From contig JAJEKV010000004.1 of the NCBI GenBank assembly GCA_021234155.1, positions 2,311,248 through 2,375,247 of the forward strand: 64,000 nt of DNA, given 5' to 3'. This DNA is from Isoetes taiwanensis (Eukaryota > Streptophyta > Lycopodiopsida > Isoetales > Isoetaceae). Below are positions 1 through 13,500 of this stretch, piece after piece. Each line of letters begins with the position of its first letter. The stretch's first letter is position 1. The notes beneath the pieces were generated by a model. The model searched no databases and was not told the origin of the DNA. It was given only the letters and a program-made list of their open reading frames with translations. The position numbers and the translations under genes were made by a program.

Positions 1-3000
1 CAACTGTTTGTACTTCGTTCAGTTACGTATTGCTTGAAAAACCGGGATTATACGTCATGCTTCTAAAAAGCTTTTGCATTTACCGTAATCTTCACGTATA
101 TTTCACATGGCCTTTGCCTAACATGACAATTTTTTATATATAAAAAGGACATTCAGAGCAAAATTGCACATACGCTGCATTTTTTCCAAAATCTTCATGT
201 AGCATTTTATATTTCTCATTAATGCATCGAATGTTGATTAACATGATTATTCATCCACCTACGTCCATTTTACATGAAGATACTCTGCATAGATCAAGTG
301 TTTTCATGATGTTGCAACCACTTGGTTGCAACTTTTCTTTTAAATTAAAAGAGCTCTATGTCGGGGTTAGAAGGTAAGCAGGGAACCTTGCCTTTTGGTA
401 GAGCTTGCCATTTACGATTTGCATGATTCCATGCAAAAATACCTTAGGATTCTATCGTAAAAGGCGAATAAAAAAATGTTAATAATAATGCTTTCACAAG
501 TGTAATGAGTCAAATAAATCAAAATAAACCCATGTGTAAGTGTAAATGCGCGTTTCCACGCAGCATAATAAAAAATCCTTCTGCCCACATACAATAGATG
601 ACGTGCTATCCTGATTACCTTCCTACGCCATTCATTTTTTTTTTTTTTTTTTTTGCTTTTGGAAGTGAAAAGAAAGGTATGAAGGAATAGAATAAATAGC
701 GTCGTGATCTTGCAGGCCCTGGTGATTAAGCTATTGGTGTCGTGAGCTATCAAAGCCAAACCAGCATTTGTCATTAGATGCAAAAATAAATGAAAAAGAA
801 CATGTGGTAAACGACCTAGTGGTCAAGCTATTGGTAATGGGTGACCCCCATCCAAAAGCCATATCATTATTTACATCATCGGATGCAAAATACAATAAAA
901 TAAATGTCCATCATGATACTTGACCTAGTGGTCAAAACCCGTCGGTAATGGGCAATCCCCACCTAGACCCAAAACCCGGAACGTGTCATCCGGATGCCAA
1001 AGAAGAGGCGGGGACGCACAATAATGGGAATCCCATGGTAGTTGGTTATAGCATACATCCTATCCTCTGGGCACAAAACGGCGGCAATAATGCGGGTTCA
1101 ACTCACGCATGTTCTCTCGCACCTCAAGCGTAATGCGGGCTGAGATCTATTAAGAGCATAAAGGGTGCTTTGCGGGTTGGACAAAGAAATGTTAGCGGCG
1201 CTGGCGCGATAAATTCTTAGCAACAATAGCTTTGTTTTGATTACCATTATCCTTCCCTTGGCCGACTCACCGTCACGGTGCTGCTCATACCTCCCTTGAC
1301 AACTTTAGTTAAGCGGTGCCTATCACGCGCCGCTTTGCCGGGTTCCTACATTAGTTTTAAGCGATATTCTTTTCTCGTCATTGCCACTCTTGCTTTTCGT
1401 TTGGATTCCTTTGAGATCTTCTTGTACCATGGGGCCATTTGACCTCCCAGTTCCTTTGGGGGCTTAAGCGTCACCGATCATGCTCATCTCACCAGCTTAT
1501 GTTTTTCTCCTCTTATGGTCGGGCGAGCCTGGCCTTCTCTTGTGTCAATTCAATGAGCCCTTGTTTAACCCGATCTTTTCCGCTTGCCCTCTCCTCAATT
1601 TATTTATGCCTTAGGCCTCAACCTCGCCTGCACTGTAAGCTCGACCTCCCCTCGGCCCCCTCATATTGTAAGCCATCCATTCAACGTGAGTATTACCTAT
1701 CAAAATGTGACCCATAAGGTGATAGGAAATAGTTGTCCGGATAAAAAGCCTTTGGATTTGTAATTGTCTTTGTGGATAGGGGTTTCCATTTACATTGTTA
1801 CTAGTAGTTCCTTGACCAATACTTGGCTTTCTTTTTCTCTTTATGAGGTTGGTGCTTATCCTAGTACTTGGAACCTTCCAGTCACAACAGCTCCAAGTAT
1901 TTACATCTATGCTTGAATGTTGATGCTGCCCAGGTTCGTATGGTAAATACTTGTTGAAAGTGCTTGCTTATTTAGGTGGTGTAACTTACCGACATAAGAG
2001 GCGCGTGTTTTCAAGAAATGAGGGGTTTCCAGCGATGTGGGCAGGAGTTAAAGGGATGATTGGGCGCATTTATTCCTAACTTTTTGGGGCAATTTTCGCT
2101 GGTTCAATTACTTATGGCGATGTTTTTCCTATGAGGTTGTTTACGGATGGGTGTTATTCGGTTAGTTTTGGAATTTTGTTAGGATAATGGGAACATTTGC
2201 CTTTTTCAACTTATGGGTGCATTGGATGGGGTTTTAGCTTGATAATTAAATTTTCATAAGGTATTTAAATTTCTAATCTTGTGAATTGCTCTTTTATTTT
2301 CTTAGGTTCATTCTCATTTTGTGCTTTTTGAAGTTGAACGCATTACCTACACAACAATCATAGTAACTACTCTTGGCGGGGTTTTCTAGCTTGGCATATC
2401 GCGGATAGACAACCGGTTTTCATTGTGCAAATGTGGTTTTAGCATGTTTCCTATTTGGTGCATTGCCATGTCCGTTTCCAATTAAGTAATCCTTAGCATA
2501 ATATTTTGGGGTCATTGTTAAGATTCATCTCGTTACATAATCAATTTTGTCTGAACATGTGTGTGCTTCCGGGTTGGTTTTGGAATTTCTTTAGGATGAT
2601 GGGAGAGCATTGGCCTTTGAACTTGCAGGTGCATTTGCATGGGTTTAACGATAATTGGGTTTCCATGCGGTGCGTGTTTTACTGCGATGTATATTGCTTT
2701 TTAAAGTGTAGCGAGTGAATAGGTTCTTGTGGCATATTATTCTACATCTATTGTCCTTTTTCTTCGGCATTTATGTTTTCATCATTTCGCGTTGTTTTGT
2801 GATATTTATCCCTGTATATTTGCATTGGTACATTGATCTATTTTGCTAGAAGTCATATAATTCTTAGGGAGAGAGTCATCCTTTCGCAGATTGAGTTGTT
2901 TTGTGGGCAATATTAGGAACCTTACACTCACTTTGGTATTGTTAGTTAAAAGTTTTACTTCTAACTACCCTTGACATTACCGTGGTTAACGTTGCTTTTG

Positions 3001-3298
3001 TTTTCATGTGGTGTTATATTTGGGGCATTTTTTTTCCTTGCTATATATATTCCTCGATCTTAGTTTGTTGGCGCTGGGTTGTCTTGGCTGTCCATTAGGA
3101 GGAGATTCCTTGCATAATTATTAGAACATTATTCTAATAGGTAAATGCCAGAGGCAGGCCATAGGTGATCAAATGTTGTGGAAGTTGAGCCATAGGCTGC
3201 ATATGTTTATTACATGTCTCAATTTTGTACGCGGCTTCAGCACTCCTCGCTCTCTCTTTTTTGGCTGGCTAGCTTGCTTTCCATGGATCCTTTTGCTA
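1..3298. other. Gene-poor AT-rich DNA with a short tandem repeat
   Basis: No coding sequence could be supported here; the open frames are short and lack recognisable domains. A roughly 108-bp unit occurs about three times between 715 and 1000. The second and third units carry TGACCTAGTGGTCA-like cores at about 812 and 920, which are short perfect palindromes, followed by GGTAATGGG. A T-run lies at about 637-654. The open frame over that run (412-783, minus) owes its lysine stretch to it and is not a gene. Confidence 0.5.
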
Positions 3299-5290
3299 CT
3301 AACATGTCCCTTCATATAGTCATTTTTGTGTTTGTGATTCATTTATCATGTCCATTACTTTTTTGCTTTATTTTTTCCAGACCATCAGGTATGGCCCTAG
3401 CTTTATTCATATCACGTCCTTTGCACAGATGCATTGTATTTCATTTGTCCTTTTCTACTATATGGCTCACCTCCTTGCACTCCACCACGACTAGGCACTT
3501 TGACCTCCATCTTACGTTTTTCATTGGCCATAACCTCACCTTTATTTGCTTCGCCCCTCATTTTGCTTTCGATTTATTGTGATTCACATTAAGCATTCAT
3601 CTCAATTTTCATCTTAACCTTGCTCAGCAGGTTATTGCTAACATGTCTACAACCTCTCTTCCCACTCTGGGTCTCGATCCTAGATCCTTGTTTGTAAAGG
3701 TATTATTCATTTTGGGGCTTTTTGTCATGGTTTAGGGCATGTGGTATTATTTTTAGGCATCAACACACACATTTCTGGCCGCTAGCGAACCGGACCTTTA
3801 CGCAGCCGGCTCTCCTATTCTTGTTCCAAACCATTGCCACCCGGATCTTATGACCCTCTTTGCTAGGGACAACCAAGTCCTTTTGGCACCTTAGCAGTTT
3901 GGTCGTGTTCTTGAAATTTGTTCTTTCACAGGTTTTCAGTTCTTAAAGCCCCTATTATTAGGCGTCATTTGCATATTTGCTATTTAGCTCTCTGGATATA
4001 TGCCCAAATATTGCGTTTGGCACTCCCCTTATACTCGGTATTCCAACTTTTGACATTCTTCACTTTACGCATGTTTTGCAATTTGTCATGTTTTGCATTT
4101 TGAGGCTCCTTTGCAACATATTTATCCTTTGAAGCATATTCACCCTAGTTGTTTTAGACTTCATGTAGTATTCTCATATTATATATTCTTTCCTTGATTT
4201 TTAAGCTAGCAGGGGAGCTTCATCCATTCAGCTTTGCCTTGCTAACTTCGATCATTCTTAAGTCTTCCTGCTTTTTGTAAGTATATAGTCTAATGAGGTT
4301 TTGGGGATTATAGCATTGTTCATATTTGTTATTGAGGCGATGGAGTGTTTTAGACTTTTAAGCTGAGAGGTCATCGCGGTCTTCTATTTAGGATGCATGT
4401 TTAAAAGCGTTCTTTTTTATGTTTTACATTTCAACATGTTCTTATTTTTCTAACATGTCCTTTAGGATAGTCATTGTGTTTTGGTTCATTTATCATGTCC
4501 ATTACTTTTTGCTTTAGTATTTGATTCCTTTTACTTATGGCCCTAGCTTTATTCTTAATCGTCACTTTACCTAGTCATTTGTATTTTCATTGGTCCTTTT
4601 ACACTACTGGCTCACCTACTTGCACTCCACCACGACCTTAGCACTTGCAGCCTCCATCTTCTCCTTTCATTGTATAACCTCACCTTTGACTACTTAAGCC
4701 TCATTTTGCTTTCGATTCTGATGATTCACATTAACCTTAATCTCTAACCTTGCTCTTGTTTTGTGCCAACATGTCTACAACCCTCCTTTCTCAATCCTAG
4801 ATCCCTGTTTGTCGGTATTATTTCATTTTGGGGCATTTGTGTCATGGCTTTAGGCATGTGGTATTATTTTCTTATGCCATCAACCTTTTTTATTTCTCTG
4901 TTGCTAACACAGACAGGACCCTAAACCTTCCTTCTTGATTTTCCTCTTGATTTGTCTTGACATATCGCCATACCTCAATCTCCTCCCTTATTCGCCAGCA
5001 CACATATCCTATTTGGCAAGTTGCAGTTTGGCGTCATGTTCTTGAAGTTCTTCACATGCGATTTCGTTTTTCGGCACTATCATTATGCATCATTTTTCAT
5101 ATTTGCTCTTTAGGCGTATCTGGATGTGCCAAATGGCTAGATTTGGCACTCCATTGCAATTTTGTGACATGGGTTTCTATTAGATCATTTTTATGCTTAT
5201 CTTTCTCTCCGATGTGGCTTATACTAAGTTATTGTAGGGTATTATCTTGGCCTGCTAATTTTTGTGGAGGGTGCTAGTCTGCTAATTCTA
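3299..5290. repeat. Tandem duplication, unit about 1.15 kb, two diverged copies
   Basis: Copy A (about 3299-4110) and copy B (about 4448-5290) are collinear. Both contain in order: AACATGTCC followed by a TCATTTATCATGTCCATTA block, GCCCTAGCTTTATTC, GCACTCCACCACGAC, AACATGTCTACAACC, a GATCC(C)TTGTTTGT block, GGCATGTGGTATTATTTT, and TTTGGCACTCC. The offset is about 1151 bp. A third partial copy of the end of the unit (GTGCCAAAT...TTTGGCACTCC) is at about 5503-5575. Many substitutions and indels make the duplication old. No protein family is recognisable in any frame. Confidence 0.75.
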
Positions 5291-5294
5291 GGTG

Positions 5295-5500
5295 TCTTGA
5301 GAATTCATTTCTAGCTGGTTGTTGAGATCTTTTCCACGTGCTATCATTGTGCATTGTGCATTGTGCTATCATTATACATCATTTCTTTGGGGAATTCATT
5401 TCTATCTAAAATTTGTTGAGATCTTTTTTCCACGATTACATTACAATGCTATCATTTGTGCATTGTGCTATCATTTACATCATATTTTACTGTTGCTATG
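5295..5500. repeat. Short tandem repeat, about 91-bp unit
   Basis: The block GAATTCATTTCTA...TTGTTGAGATCTTTT..CCACG...GCTATCATT.GTGCATTGTGC occurs at about 5301 and again at about 5392. It sits between the second copy of the 1.15-kb unit and its partial third copy. Confidence 0.6.
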
Positions 5501-5559
5501 CGGATGTGCCAAATATTGCATTTGGCACTCCACATTACTGAATTACAGCATGGGTTTCT

Positions 5560-6080
5560 ATTGGACCATTTTTTGTGGGTGGGTCTTTACATTTATTTCC
5601 ACCACGATGGTGGCCTTAAATTCATTTATCATGTTTTCTTCCACGCATTTGGATGGCGGCTTTTTCTCCACCCTCAGAAGTGCGATGCTATCTTCTCTTT
5701 TTATGTATTGTTGGTTTTCCTCATTATTAATGCGGCTCACATCGATTTGAGTGCTTGTTGTTGTGCGTACGTGGCCTTCCGCGTCATACCCGTTCTTGTT
5801 CTCCTTAAGCGCTAATGGCCTTCATATGTTCCAATTCTTCACCGGCGGCTCTGATCCAACACGGTGCTCCTCTTCTTCTCTCACTCTCGCTTCGTGCTTG
5901 ACCCGACTCAACTTGCTTAGGTTTTCTTGTGGTGGGCTTATAGTTTAGGAAGTTCTGCAGTAGTGGTAGGTTTTGTGTCTCTTGCGATTCTCTACCGGGA
6001 ATCGCATCGTCAACCATGGATCGTCATTACTGGCGAGGGGCGAGCCATTATATAAGGCTCTTCTCCATTGAGGACCCGAT
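5560..6080. repeat. Dispersed repeat family, copy 1
   Basis: This stretch has the theme TTTATTTCCACC..GATGGTGG, TTCCACGCATTTGGATGGC, TTTTTCTCCACCCT..., GATGCTATCTTCTC. The same theme returns at 9.8-10.8 kb. It ends with a GAACTCTTTGTTGTT...CACCTTGAGT-like segment just beyond 6170, also matched in the second copy. The origin is unknown; it could be a diverged LTR or satellite-like sequence. No coding capacity is supported. Confidence 0.45.
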
Positions 6081-9000
6081 TATGATTGTCTTCTACAGCG
6101 GCCGTCTTCCATTCGTTATTTTCCCTCCTTCCATACTTGTTAGAGGCATCTCTTGCACATATGTTTTGTTGAACTCTTTGTTGTTATTTTCACCTTGAGT
6201 ATCTTTCTTTATACTAAAAAGGGATTTTGAGTGTTTGTCATCAATTTTAATTTTGCATCGTTGATTTAAATAGATGAGTGGAGATTGAGGATTTGGGAAG
6301 GGCACAACACATGATTTGAGTTGCAGTGAACATGAGGGAATACCTTAAAATACATAGCTGGCCATATGCAAAGGACATAGGCGGCCATATGCAAAGGACA
6401 AGATGTACGCTTACCGCCATATAACTTCTTGAAGGTAGGATCGGTTCTTGAGATGTAGGGTTATAGATTGGGATATATATCACGAGGTTAAAATTAGGTG
6501 TTTAGAAAACATTGGAGGAAATGCTGACGTTATACGGGCAAATCCAAATTCAATGAGACACTTCGCCAAATCCAAAATGATTTCCTTTGCGGACATTAGG
6601 AATCAAAATGAAAAGCTTTCTTCTTGGGTTTTAAATGCACAATCGTTTTTCCTTTTGGTTTCAAATCCAAAATCATTTTCTTTATTGGCTTTAAGAAAGA
6701 AGCAAGCTATCTTCCTCGGCAACTGGGTAAGAGATAAGGTTAAGCTTTGTGCAAATAAGGGCTTCTAGAACATTGCATTTTTGTTCATGGCTTCAAATGC
6801 AAAATCGTTTGCCACGGCCTCAATCCAAAATAAGTTTTTTTTTTCCTCCTAAGAATTCACATGCAAACTTGTGGTCGCTAGGTGATCATCGTCTATTGGT
6901 CCATAGATACGCATGTCGAAACGAATAAAAGTTATCATGCTAAGTTCCATCGGTTCCACAACAATATATACACATACGTATCTATGTGGATCTTGCATGT
7001 ATTGCTTCATCATTTTCCACGGCCTTAAAAACTTCTACAATCATAGGTTTGAAATTATGTCTCGGCATAGCAGGGCAATGAAACGATATCCCGATTATCT
7101 CAATTTTACACAAAAGAGCTAGATGTCATATAAGCTTGGGTACGGAAGGTACCTTTGATTCTTCTTTGTAGGAAAGTAAGTCTTTGTTGCGATCTATATT
7201 CTTGACATTTGACCTATCAGGTTTATTAGGTGCCTATAGTCGGATCTGTATACAAAAGCAAGGGAATCAAGATCTTTGGTCTCAACTCATCTTTTGGTTC
7301 AAAACTTTCCTTTCTAAACCTTGCGAGGTAGATACTTGAGAGTCTAAATGCTACAATAAAAGGTACGGAAATAATTTCATCCTATCTAAAAGCTCCGACC
7401 CAATACTGTTTTGATTTATTGGTACTTGATATCGTTTTTATTTCCTTATGTTGTCCTTCATTAACAACTCATTTCAGAAATCATTGGCTCTACTATACGA
7501 AATAATTTAGCCAATACCATATATAGTTCTCCACGGGAGTAGTAGAAATTTGAGGATTCCATCCAGCCTTATGCGATTACCGGTAGCCCGATGAAGTGTC
7601 ATTGCATCAACTCCTTGCAGCCCTTATGTAAGAAATTTCCTTCATAGCCAACATGACATGAAGTAGAAAAGGCTGTCCAAAGCAATCTTTTCCAACTTTA
7701 TGCTCATATGAGAAAGGAATACGCACTACTATGACGTATTTGATAGAATGTGTTTAAATTGGCATTAATCTGTCATGTTAGAAGTATGTATTGTTAATAT
7801 TATCCTTCTTGAGGTATTGCTTTTGGGGCTAACATATGTTCCTCATTTGCGGAGGGGCTGGCTTTGTCATGCCGATTAGATGGTATTAGTTTATGTTGAT
7901 GGTCACAGAGTCTTCCATAATAAATTGAGTCATTATTTTCTTTATAACTACCATTACTTTGAATTTCCCACGACACATTATTACTTTAGTTTGGGCATTT
8001 ATAGTCTATTATGCAAATCATGCATTTGTCATAGATCGTTAACTACTTGAAGTAGAAAATATAACTTTTGGAGTTCTTTTGGAAGCCACATGGGTTCTTC
8101 AATTTGTGTCTTCTCACCGCGGTGGCGTGCCTCCAAAAGTGGTGATGGAGATGACAAGAGTTGACAAGCGAGGGCTAAGGACGGAGTAAACTCAAGGCAT
8201 ATTTATTTACCGAAACTTTGATTGAAGTATTGATTTGTATATATACTACTGAAAACAATATATTTTGGAATCTAAGGAGCCATGGAAAGAAACAATGTAA
8301 CCTGCATCTCAAAAGTATCCGGAGTTTTTTTTACTTTTGCATTCGGATCTTGCAATCAAGATTTTTACTTCCAATTTCAAAGATCTTTACTTGTATTAAG
8401 ATTCTTAGTGCTATTACTTGCAGGTTGTTTCCCTTGTTAGGCATGCAGTTGTATTTGGATTGATGTGTAGAGCCATATGTATTTCAAAATGATAAAAAGA
8501 AGAATTTGGTATTGCACCAATAGGAGAGATCATTACAAATTGCATGATTGATCCTTTTTACTTGCGTTAGGGGAAGTTACTTGCGGGCATAATACTTGGT
8601 TGAAAATGCACTATGATGCGAAAAACGCAGAGACTATAAGGAGGTGGCTTACCTGAAACATGAAGAGGTTAGAATAGCATTGATGCTTTTGTGTCGATCT
8701 ATATCAATACTGCGAGAAATCTTTGCTTGGTATGTTCTCATAGCACGCATCTATAAATCTTTGGCTTTGTGTGGGATAGAGGCGAATATAATCCTAACTA
8801 GATAACATATACCTTCTAGATTGAAAATTTGGCTCCTTCCATCGTCAAAGTCTATGTGTTGTGAGTTTGTGATCTTTCATGTCCTAAGGTCCACATTTGC
8901 ATAAGGCCTTTTGTACTTGCCCTTAGTAAGGCTTAACCAATTCATGTGCTTGCTAAGCCATCTAAGTTGATGTTTGTTTCCAGGGATAGAGTACTATTTG

Positions 9001-9175
9001 GCAAATAAAGCTGAACATTGTTTATGAATTACTTTATACATACAAAAAGTTTCCTTGATCTAGGTCAATGTGCACCAACATATTAAAAATCTATCGAGGA
9101 GATTGCATATGTTAAACACTAAATCAATAGATCCACGAAGGAAAAGGGCTTTCATAACATAATCAACTATAATCC
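6081..9175. other. No recognisable gene
   Basis: AT-rich sequence without a supportable gene in either strand. The open frames are under 110 codons and show no domain. A short direct repeat (CATAGCTGGCCATATGCAAAGGACA-like, cut here to its theme GGCCATATGCAAAGGACA) occurs twice at about 6358-6400. Confidence 0.4.
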
Positions 9176-9575
9176 AAGAATACAACATAGCGAGGGTATA
9201 TCACAGTCCACAATACAAAAATATGAAATGGAACTCTAATTAACATCAACGGTGATAAATAAAAACTCATAGAACCTCAACTGTCCGTGAGAGGATTTTT
9301 TGCAGTGTAGTGTCGGTTGTTTCATGCATTGGCGGTAGCCTCTAATTTTGCAATTATGCTTGGTGATCTGTATTGTGATTCTATAATGCAAGGAAAGTAC
9401 ACCATAGCGGTATAATACATCCCACTGATACAAAATATGAAATGGAACTCTAGTGTAACATCGATGATAAATAAAACTCATGGGAACCTCAACTTGTCCA
9501 TTGGCCGGTTTTTGATTAATAATTATGCGGTTGTTTTCATGCATTGTGATGCTCTAATTTACAGTATGTGATAGA
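9176..9575. repeat. Tandem duplication, unit about 0.22 kb
   Basis: Copies at about 9176-9373 and 9394-9575 share ATATGAAATGGAACTCTA, GATGATAAATAAA-type, ACCTCAACT, and GTTGTTT.CATGCATTG blocks in the same order. Divergence is moderate, with indels. No gene function is visible. Confidence 0.7.
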
Positions 9576-9819
9576 TCTATTATGATTCTAGAGCTTCCTA
9601 GCACTTAACTTATTTATACAATCTAAAAATAGCATGATTGAAATTTTGAAAACCAAAACCATTACATGAAGAATATAATAATACCAATGTCGTCAACCCT
9701 GCTATATTAAATTTTAAGTTTAATCCGGGCAAAAGTGCTAACAGCGGCGGGCACTTTCTAAGATTGATATAATAATGTTTTTTTTTTAGGCGTCATGCGC
9801 GGTATTCTCCACACAGGGG

Positions 9820-10870
9820 GAATTGTATTTGTTTATTTCCACCTTGAGGGTGATGCACATCTCTTTTTCACATGGTTTTCTCTGTCAGGTAAGGTGGCTC
9901 ATCTCCCACCCTATAGATGGAAATACTATGGCCTTTTTGCGATATTCTTTTTTATGTGTATTCCATAAGCTCACATCATTGTTGGGGTGCTTGTTGTTGC
10001 CTACTTCTTTGCATCAACTTGCCATGAATATTTTGCTTCTCTCTAACCATTTTACGGGTGTTTTTAGGGTTCTCTGATGATGTTTTTGCTTGCGAGGGTT
10101 TTTCGCAGTCTTGCGGGGGCCGCCACATTTTTCTCTTAGCATATTTGGGGAGTTTATGAAAATGCTTCTCTACTTGACACTTCTTCTTTACCATTCTGTG
10201 TTTGCTTCCCTCCTTTACCCTAGCTGGGTGAGGCCTTCTCTCTTTTTCATCTATGTTTTGGTTCATGTACTCTTTGTTGTTGTCCACCTTGGGTGTTGTA
10301 TAATAATGTTTTCTTTTTTCATCGGCATCATCTTGGCATTATTCTCCACTACTGCCGGGTGATCACATTTATTCCATCGAGGGTGGCGCTAGTTCTTTTC
10401 ACATGATTGTTCTCCACGCGTTGGGTGATGGCACTTTCTCCACCCTACGGTGATGCTATCTCCACTGCTTTGGTGATCTGTTTTATATCCACCTCGAGGC
10501 GTATATTTCTTTTCATGATTGTTGTTCTCCACTGGATTTGGATGGCCTTTTTCTCCGCACCTGGTGATGATGCTCTCTCCTTACTACTGCTATGTTCTTC
10601 TTCTTATGTTTTGTCGGCTCCTATCGTTGGGGCTTGTTGTTCAGTAAACAGCTTCATCCTTTGCCATGCATTTTGATTTTCTCTAACCATTGGTGTTTTA
10701 GGGGTTCTTTGTGTTGCCCCGGGTTTTCACTTAAGTCCTTTTTTGGCTTAGCCAATCAACCCATCTTCTTAGGTTCTCAGGGCAACATTCAATGTTGATG
10801 GCGACCATTTCTCATTAGGGTTTTCCTCGAAAACCGAAATCGAATGGAGAAAGGCACCTTATATAATGGC
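9820..10870. repeat. Dispersed repeat family, copy 2, with internal tandem motifs
   Basis: A pyrimidine-rich stretch repeats the themes CCACC(T)TGAGGGTGATG, TTCTCCAC, TTTCACATG, and TTTCTCCACCCT..GGTGATGC several times (for example near 9836, 10290, 10375, 10430, 10490 and 10540). It matches the block at about 5560-5800. Open frames crossing it encode only leucine/serine/phenylalanine-rich low-complexity peptides, so it is treated as repeat, not gene. Confidence 0.5.
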
Positions 10871-11029
10871 TGCGTCCACACTTGGTGTCCAGGTATGGCT
10901 CGGATAGATGCGAATAATGGAGCGAAGGTGAGAGATAATGCTAGTATTAAAGATAAGCTGGGGATTTTTAGAGGATGCCCCTATCGATTGGAAGCTTCAT
11001 TGAAGACACGTGGTACTCCATGCCTAAAG

Positions 11030-12470
11030 ATCATTCTAAAATGGGATGCCTAGATTGTCTAATTAATCTTCTAATATTCTATTTTGATGAAAAGAATGAA
11101 AAGAAAGTGGGGAAGAGAATCAAAAAGAAGTATGAATTATGCTGTATTATATAGCTAATATCTATAGTATTTCAACTAGTATAATTATATTTATATATTT
11201 CCAATTCTATATTTTATATTTAGTTATCTAAACAATAGGTTGCATGTCAAGACACTATTATGTCTGAGGAGGCAAACAAACTTTGGATCTGACCTTAAGA
11301 TCCATTCCCGTCTTGTTGTAACTCCATCAACTAGATTACCCCAAGTCTACCATCTTTTAGTTTTAGTGGCATACAACATTATGTTACAACATGCATTCAC
11401 GAGGGCATCGGTACCAGAAGCATATTTGGTACGTTCCATTAACATTTGAAGAAACAGTCGAGCACATAATTCTTCTAGCACTTCAGCTTATTTATGCATG
11501 CCCACACGGTTTTGGCCATCCTTACTCAAAGGCTCATCTAAGTATCGCATTATTGGTACACCCTTGTTTCCCCCATCCGAGGGCATCCCATATCCTTGTT
11601 TTCTATAGTTCTTCCCAGGTGCATTTATATATATCCCAAAACAAGATTGGATGAGGTGGGTATCCACGTTTCACATGACAATGCGGTTGATTTCTTTTCC
11701 CTTTTTTGTTCCATCTTAACATAAACTCACTTTGGTATATAGGCGTGCGGTTGGTTCCACCAACACTTCAGGGCACTTTTAAGTCGGGTTAATATACTTG
11801 ACTTCTTTCCCTTAGTACTATATTTGGATTCCTTTATGAGGTTATTACGTGTCGCATCTTTTCGATCAAAATTCTAAAAAGTGATAGGTGGTCGGTTAAT
11901 AGTGTTAAGTGTCTAAAACCTACCCAATAAGGTATTGCCCCTCAATTGCGATTGGTCCAATGCTTGATTTGTTATCTAGAACGCTTTCAAACCACTTGCT
12001 TAAAAGATCAAGGCTCACCATAGTTGTTCTCTTGTTTTCAAGCTCCTATACGACTACCCCTTTGCGTAGAGGTATAACCATTTGTATCTCCATTTTTTGG
12101 CCTTCAGTATTCATGGCATGCACTACCTTATTGGAATATACATTACTATCACTCCTATCAGCGATTCCATATACTTTGCTTTATATCTTTATCGAGCTCT
12201 ATATAGGTGCAGCTTTATTATTAGACATCTTCTTCAATGTTGCTATAACTCCTTGGAGGTGATTATTGGGTACCCTTGTCTATATAATCTCTCCCAAAAT
12301 ACGTTTCTGGAAATGGGATGCCTAGATTGTGTAAATGCGTCTAATATTCTATCCAGGATGAAGAGTAGAAAAAAAATAGGTCGAGGAGGAGAGGAACCAA
12401 AAAAGAGAAACATATAGGTTATTAACATACGTCATAACTAACAATTATAGTATTTCCAATTATTATAATA
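11030..12470. repeat. Direct repeat pair about 1.27 kb apart
   Basis: AAATGGGATGCCTAGATTGT, followed by TCTAATATTCTAT, a purine-rich GAAGAG/AAAAAG segment, and ATAGTATTTC, occurs at about 11036-11175 and again at about 12312-12465. Both copies are in the same orientation and enclose about 1.1 kb without a gene. They could be fragments of the same retroelement terminus, but no TG...CA ends or target duplication could be identified. Confidence 0.5.
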
Positions 12471-12804
12471 GAATTTGTTGAGGGCATTGCAGCTCAATTA
12501 TAACTCAAAGATATTTGCCCGTATATTTGTTGGTTAAAATTTGGGGTGAAATAAGCATTGTGGCATGGGCAGGAATATATGAACGCCGAGGGTTATACAT
12601 AGGAGACTGTCGCAAGGATCTTTTCCATGGACGATTATATTGGCATCTTAAACAACAATAGTTAAGTTGATATGAAGTGACTAGAGGTGGGAATCTGGCC
12701 ATTGCTTAAAAGATGGAAAGGACATTGTGTTAGTGGCTAAGGGTCAAAAAGTATTATCAAATGATCAAAGTAGAATGTGGCATTCAACCACCATAGTTAT
12801 ATAT

Positions 12805-13500
12805 TTGTTACGAGGTATGGGGAGGATTAGATTGCCGTGAGTTTATGAATGAGATCGCTATAGCGAGGGAGTCCAAGAATGAAGGTTGTATAATAATTTA
12901 CCTTGCCAAGACCAAGCGTGTTTCCTTTATGTTTGAAGGTGCTTGAGCTTTGAGAGCCTTGACTGATTTTCTTGAGATCGACCATCTTTTTCACAACATA
13001 GCCAAGAAGGACACCTAAAAGTGACCACGAGAAAGTGCACTTTTGCATTGAACTAATGCCCACAGCTTCATCAGGAGAATTTTTGAAAAACTGCTTCAAT
13101 TTGTCAAGATGATATCCATGGAGCTATAAAGAAAAAATCTCACGGAAGACTGTGAAAAGCATTATCTTTCATTTAATCTACGAGAAAAGCGAAAGCATAA
13201 TCGTTGAAAAATAGAGAGTTGGATAATCCAAAGGCATCACTTTGTAGACAAAGTGCCCCGCAGTGGTTAATGTAGTTTTAATTGATCTTTTTGCTTTGAT
13301 AGAAATTTGATTGTAGTCGAGAGAATCCATCCATGAAGGAGTACATCTCATGGCACGCTGCTTCTCAAGAACTTGATGCGTGAAGGGTGGCGAAAAATGA
13401 TCTGGATTAAAGGTGGCCATATTGGGCTTTTGGGTGATCCCGCATAAGCGTATTTTGCCATTATGCTTGAGGAAACGCTGTGATTGGGCTCATCCACTTT
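12805..13500 (-). pseudogene. Ty3/gypsy reverse transcriptase remnant
   Basis: The minus strand holds successive pieces of a Ty3/gypsy RT, in order but split over frames. NGKIRLC (the K-x-R-x-C start of the fingers) is near 13,460. MATFNPDHFSPPFTHQVLE follows from 13,420, then SWMDSLDYNQISIK, then GHFVYKVMP at about 13,230-13,260. Farther down come QKCTFSW, LLGYVVKK (the gypsy K-C-x-F...LG region) and GKVNYY...F (13,060-12,840). In intact elements these flank the palm Y/F-x-DD motif, which is not readable here. The wording resembles chromodomain-free (Tat/Athila-like) gypsy elements more than the chromovirus at 40-50 kb, but the clade is a guess. Multiple indels and stops mean it cannot be functional. 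No LTRs were identified for it. Confidence 0.75.

Noticed and set aside
412-783. 123-codon minus-strand frame with a lysine run
   Set aside because: The lysine run is a homopolymer T tract and the remainder has no domain, splice context or conserved pattern.
5319-5815. Two overlapping frames of 119-143 codons that look membrane-protein-like
   Set aside because: Hydrophobic composition results from T/C-rich repeat sequence; the frames are not conserved between repeat copies and overlap one another.
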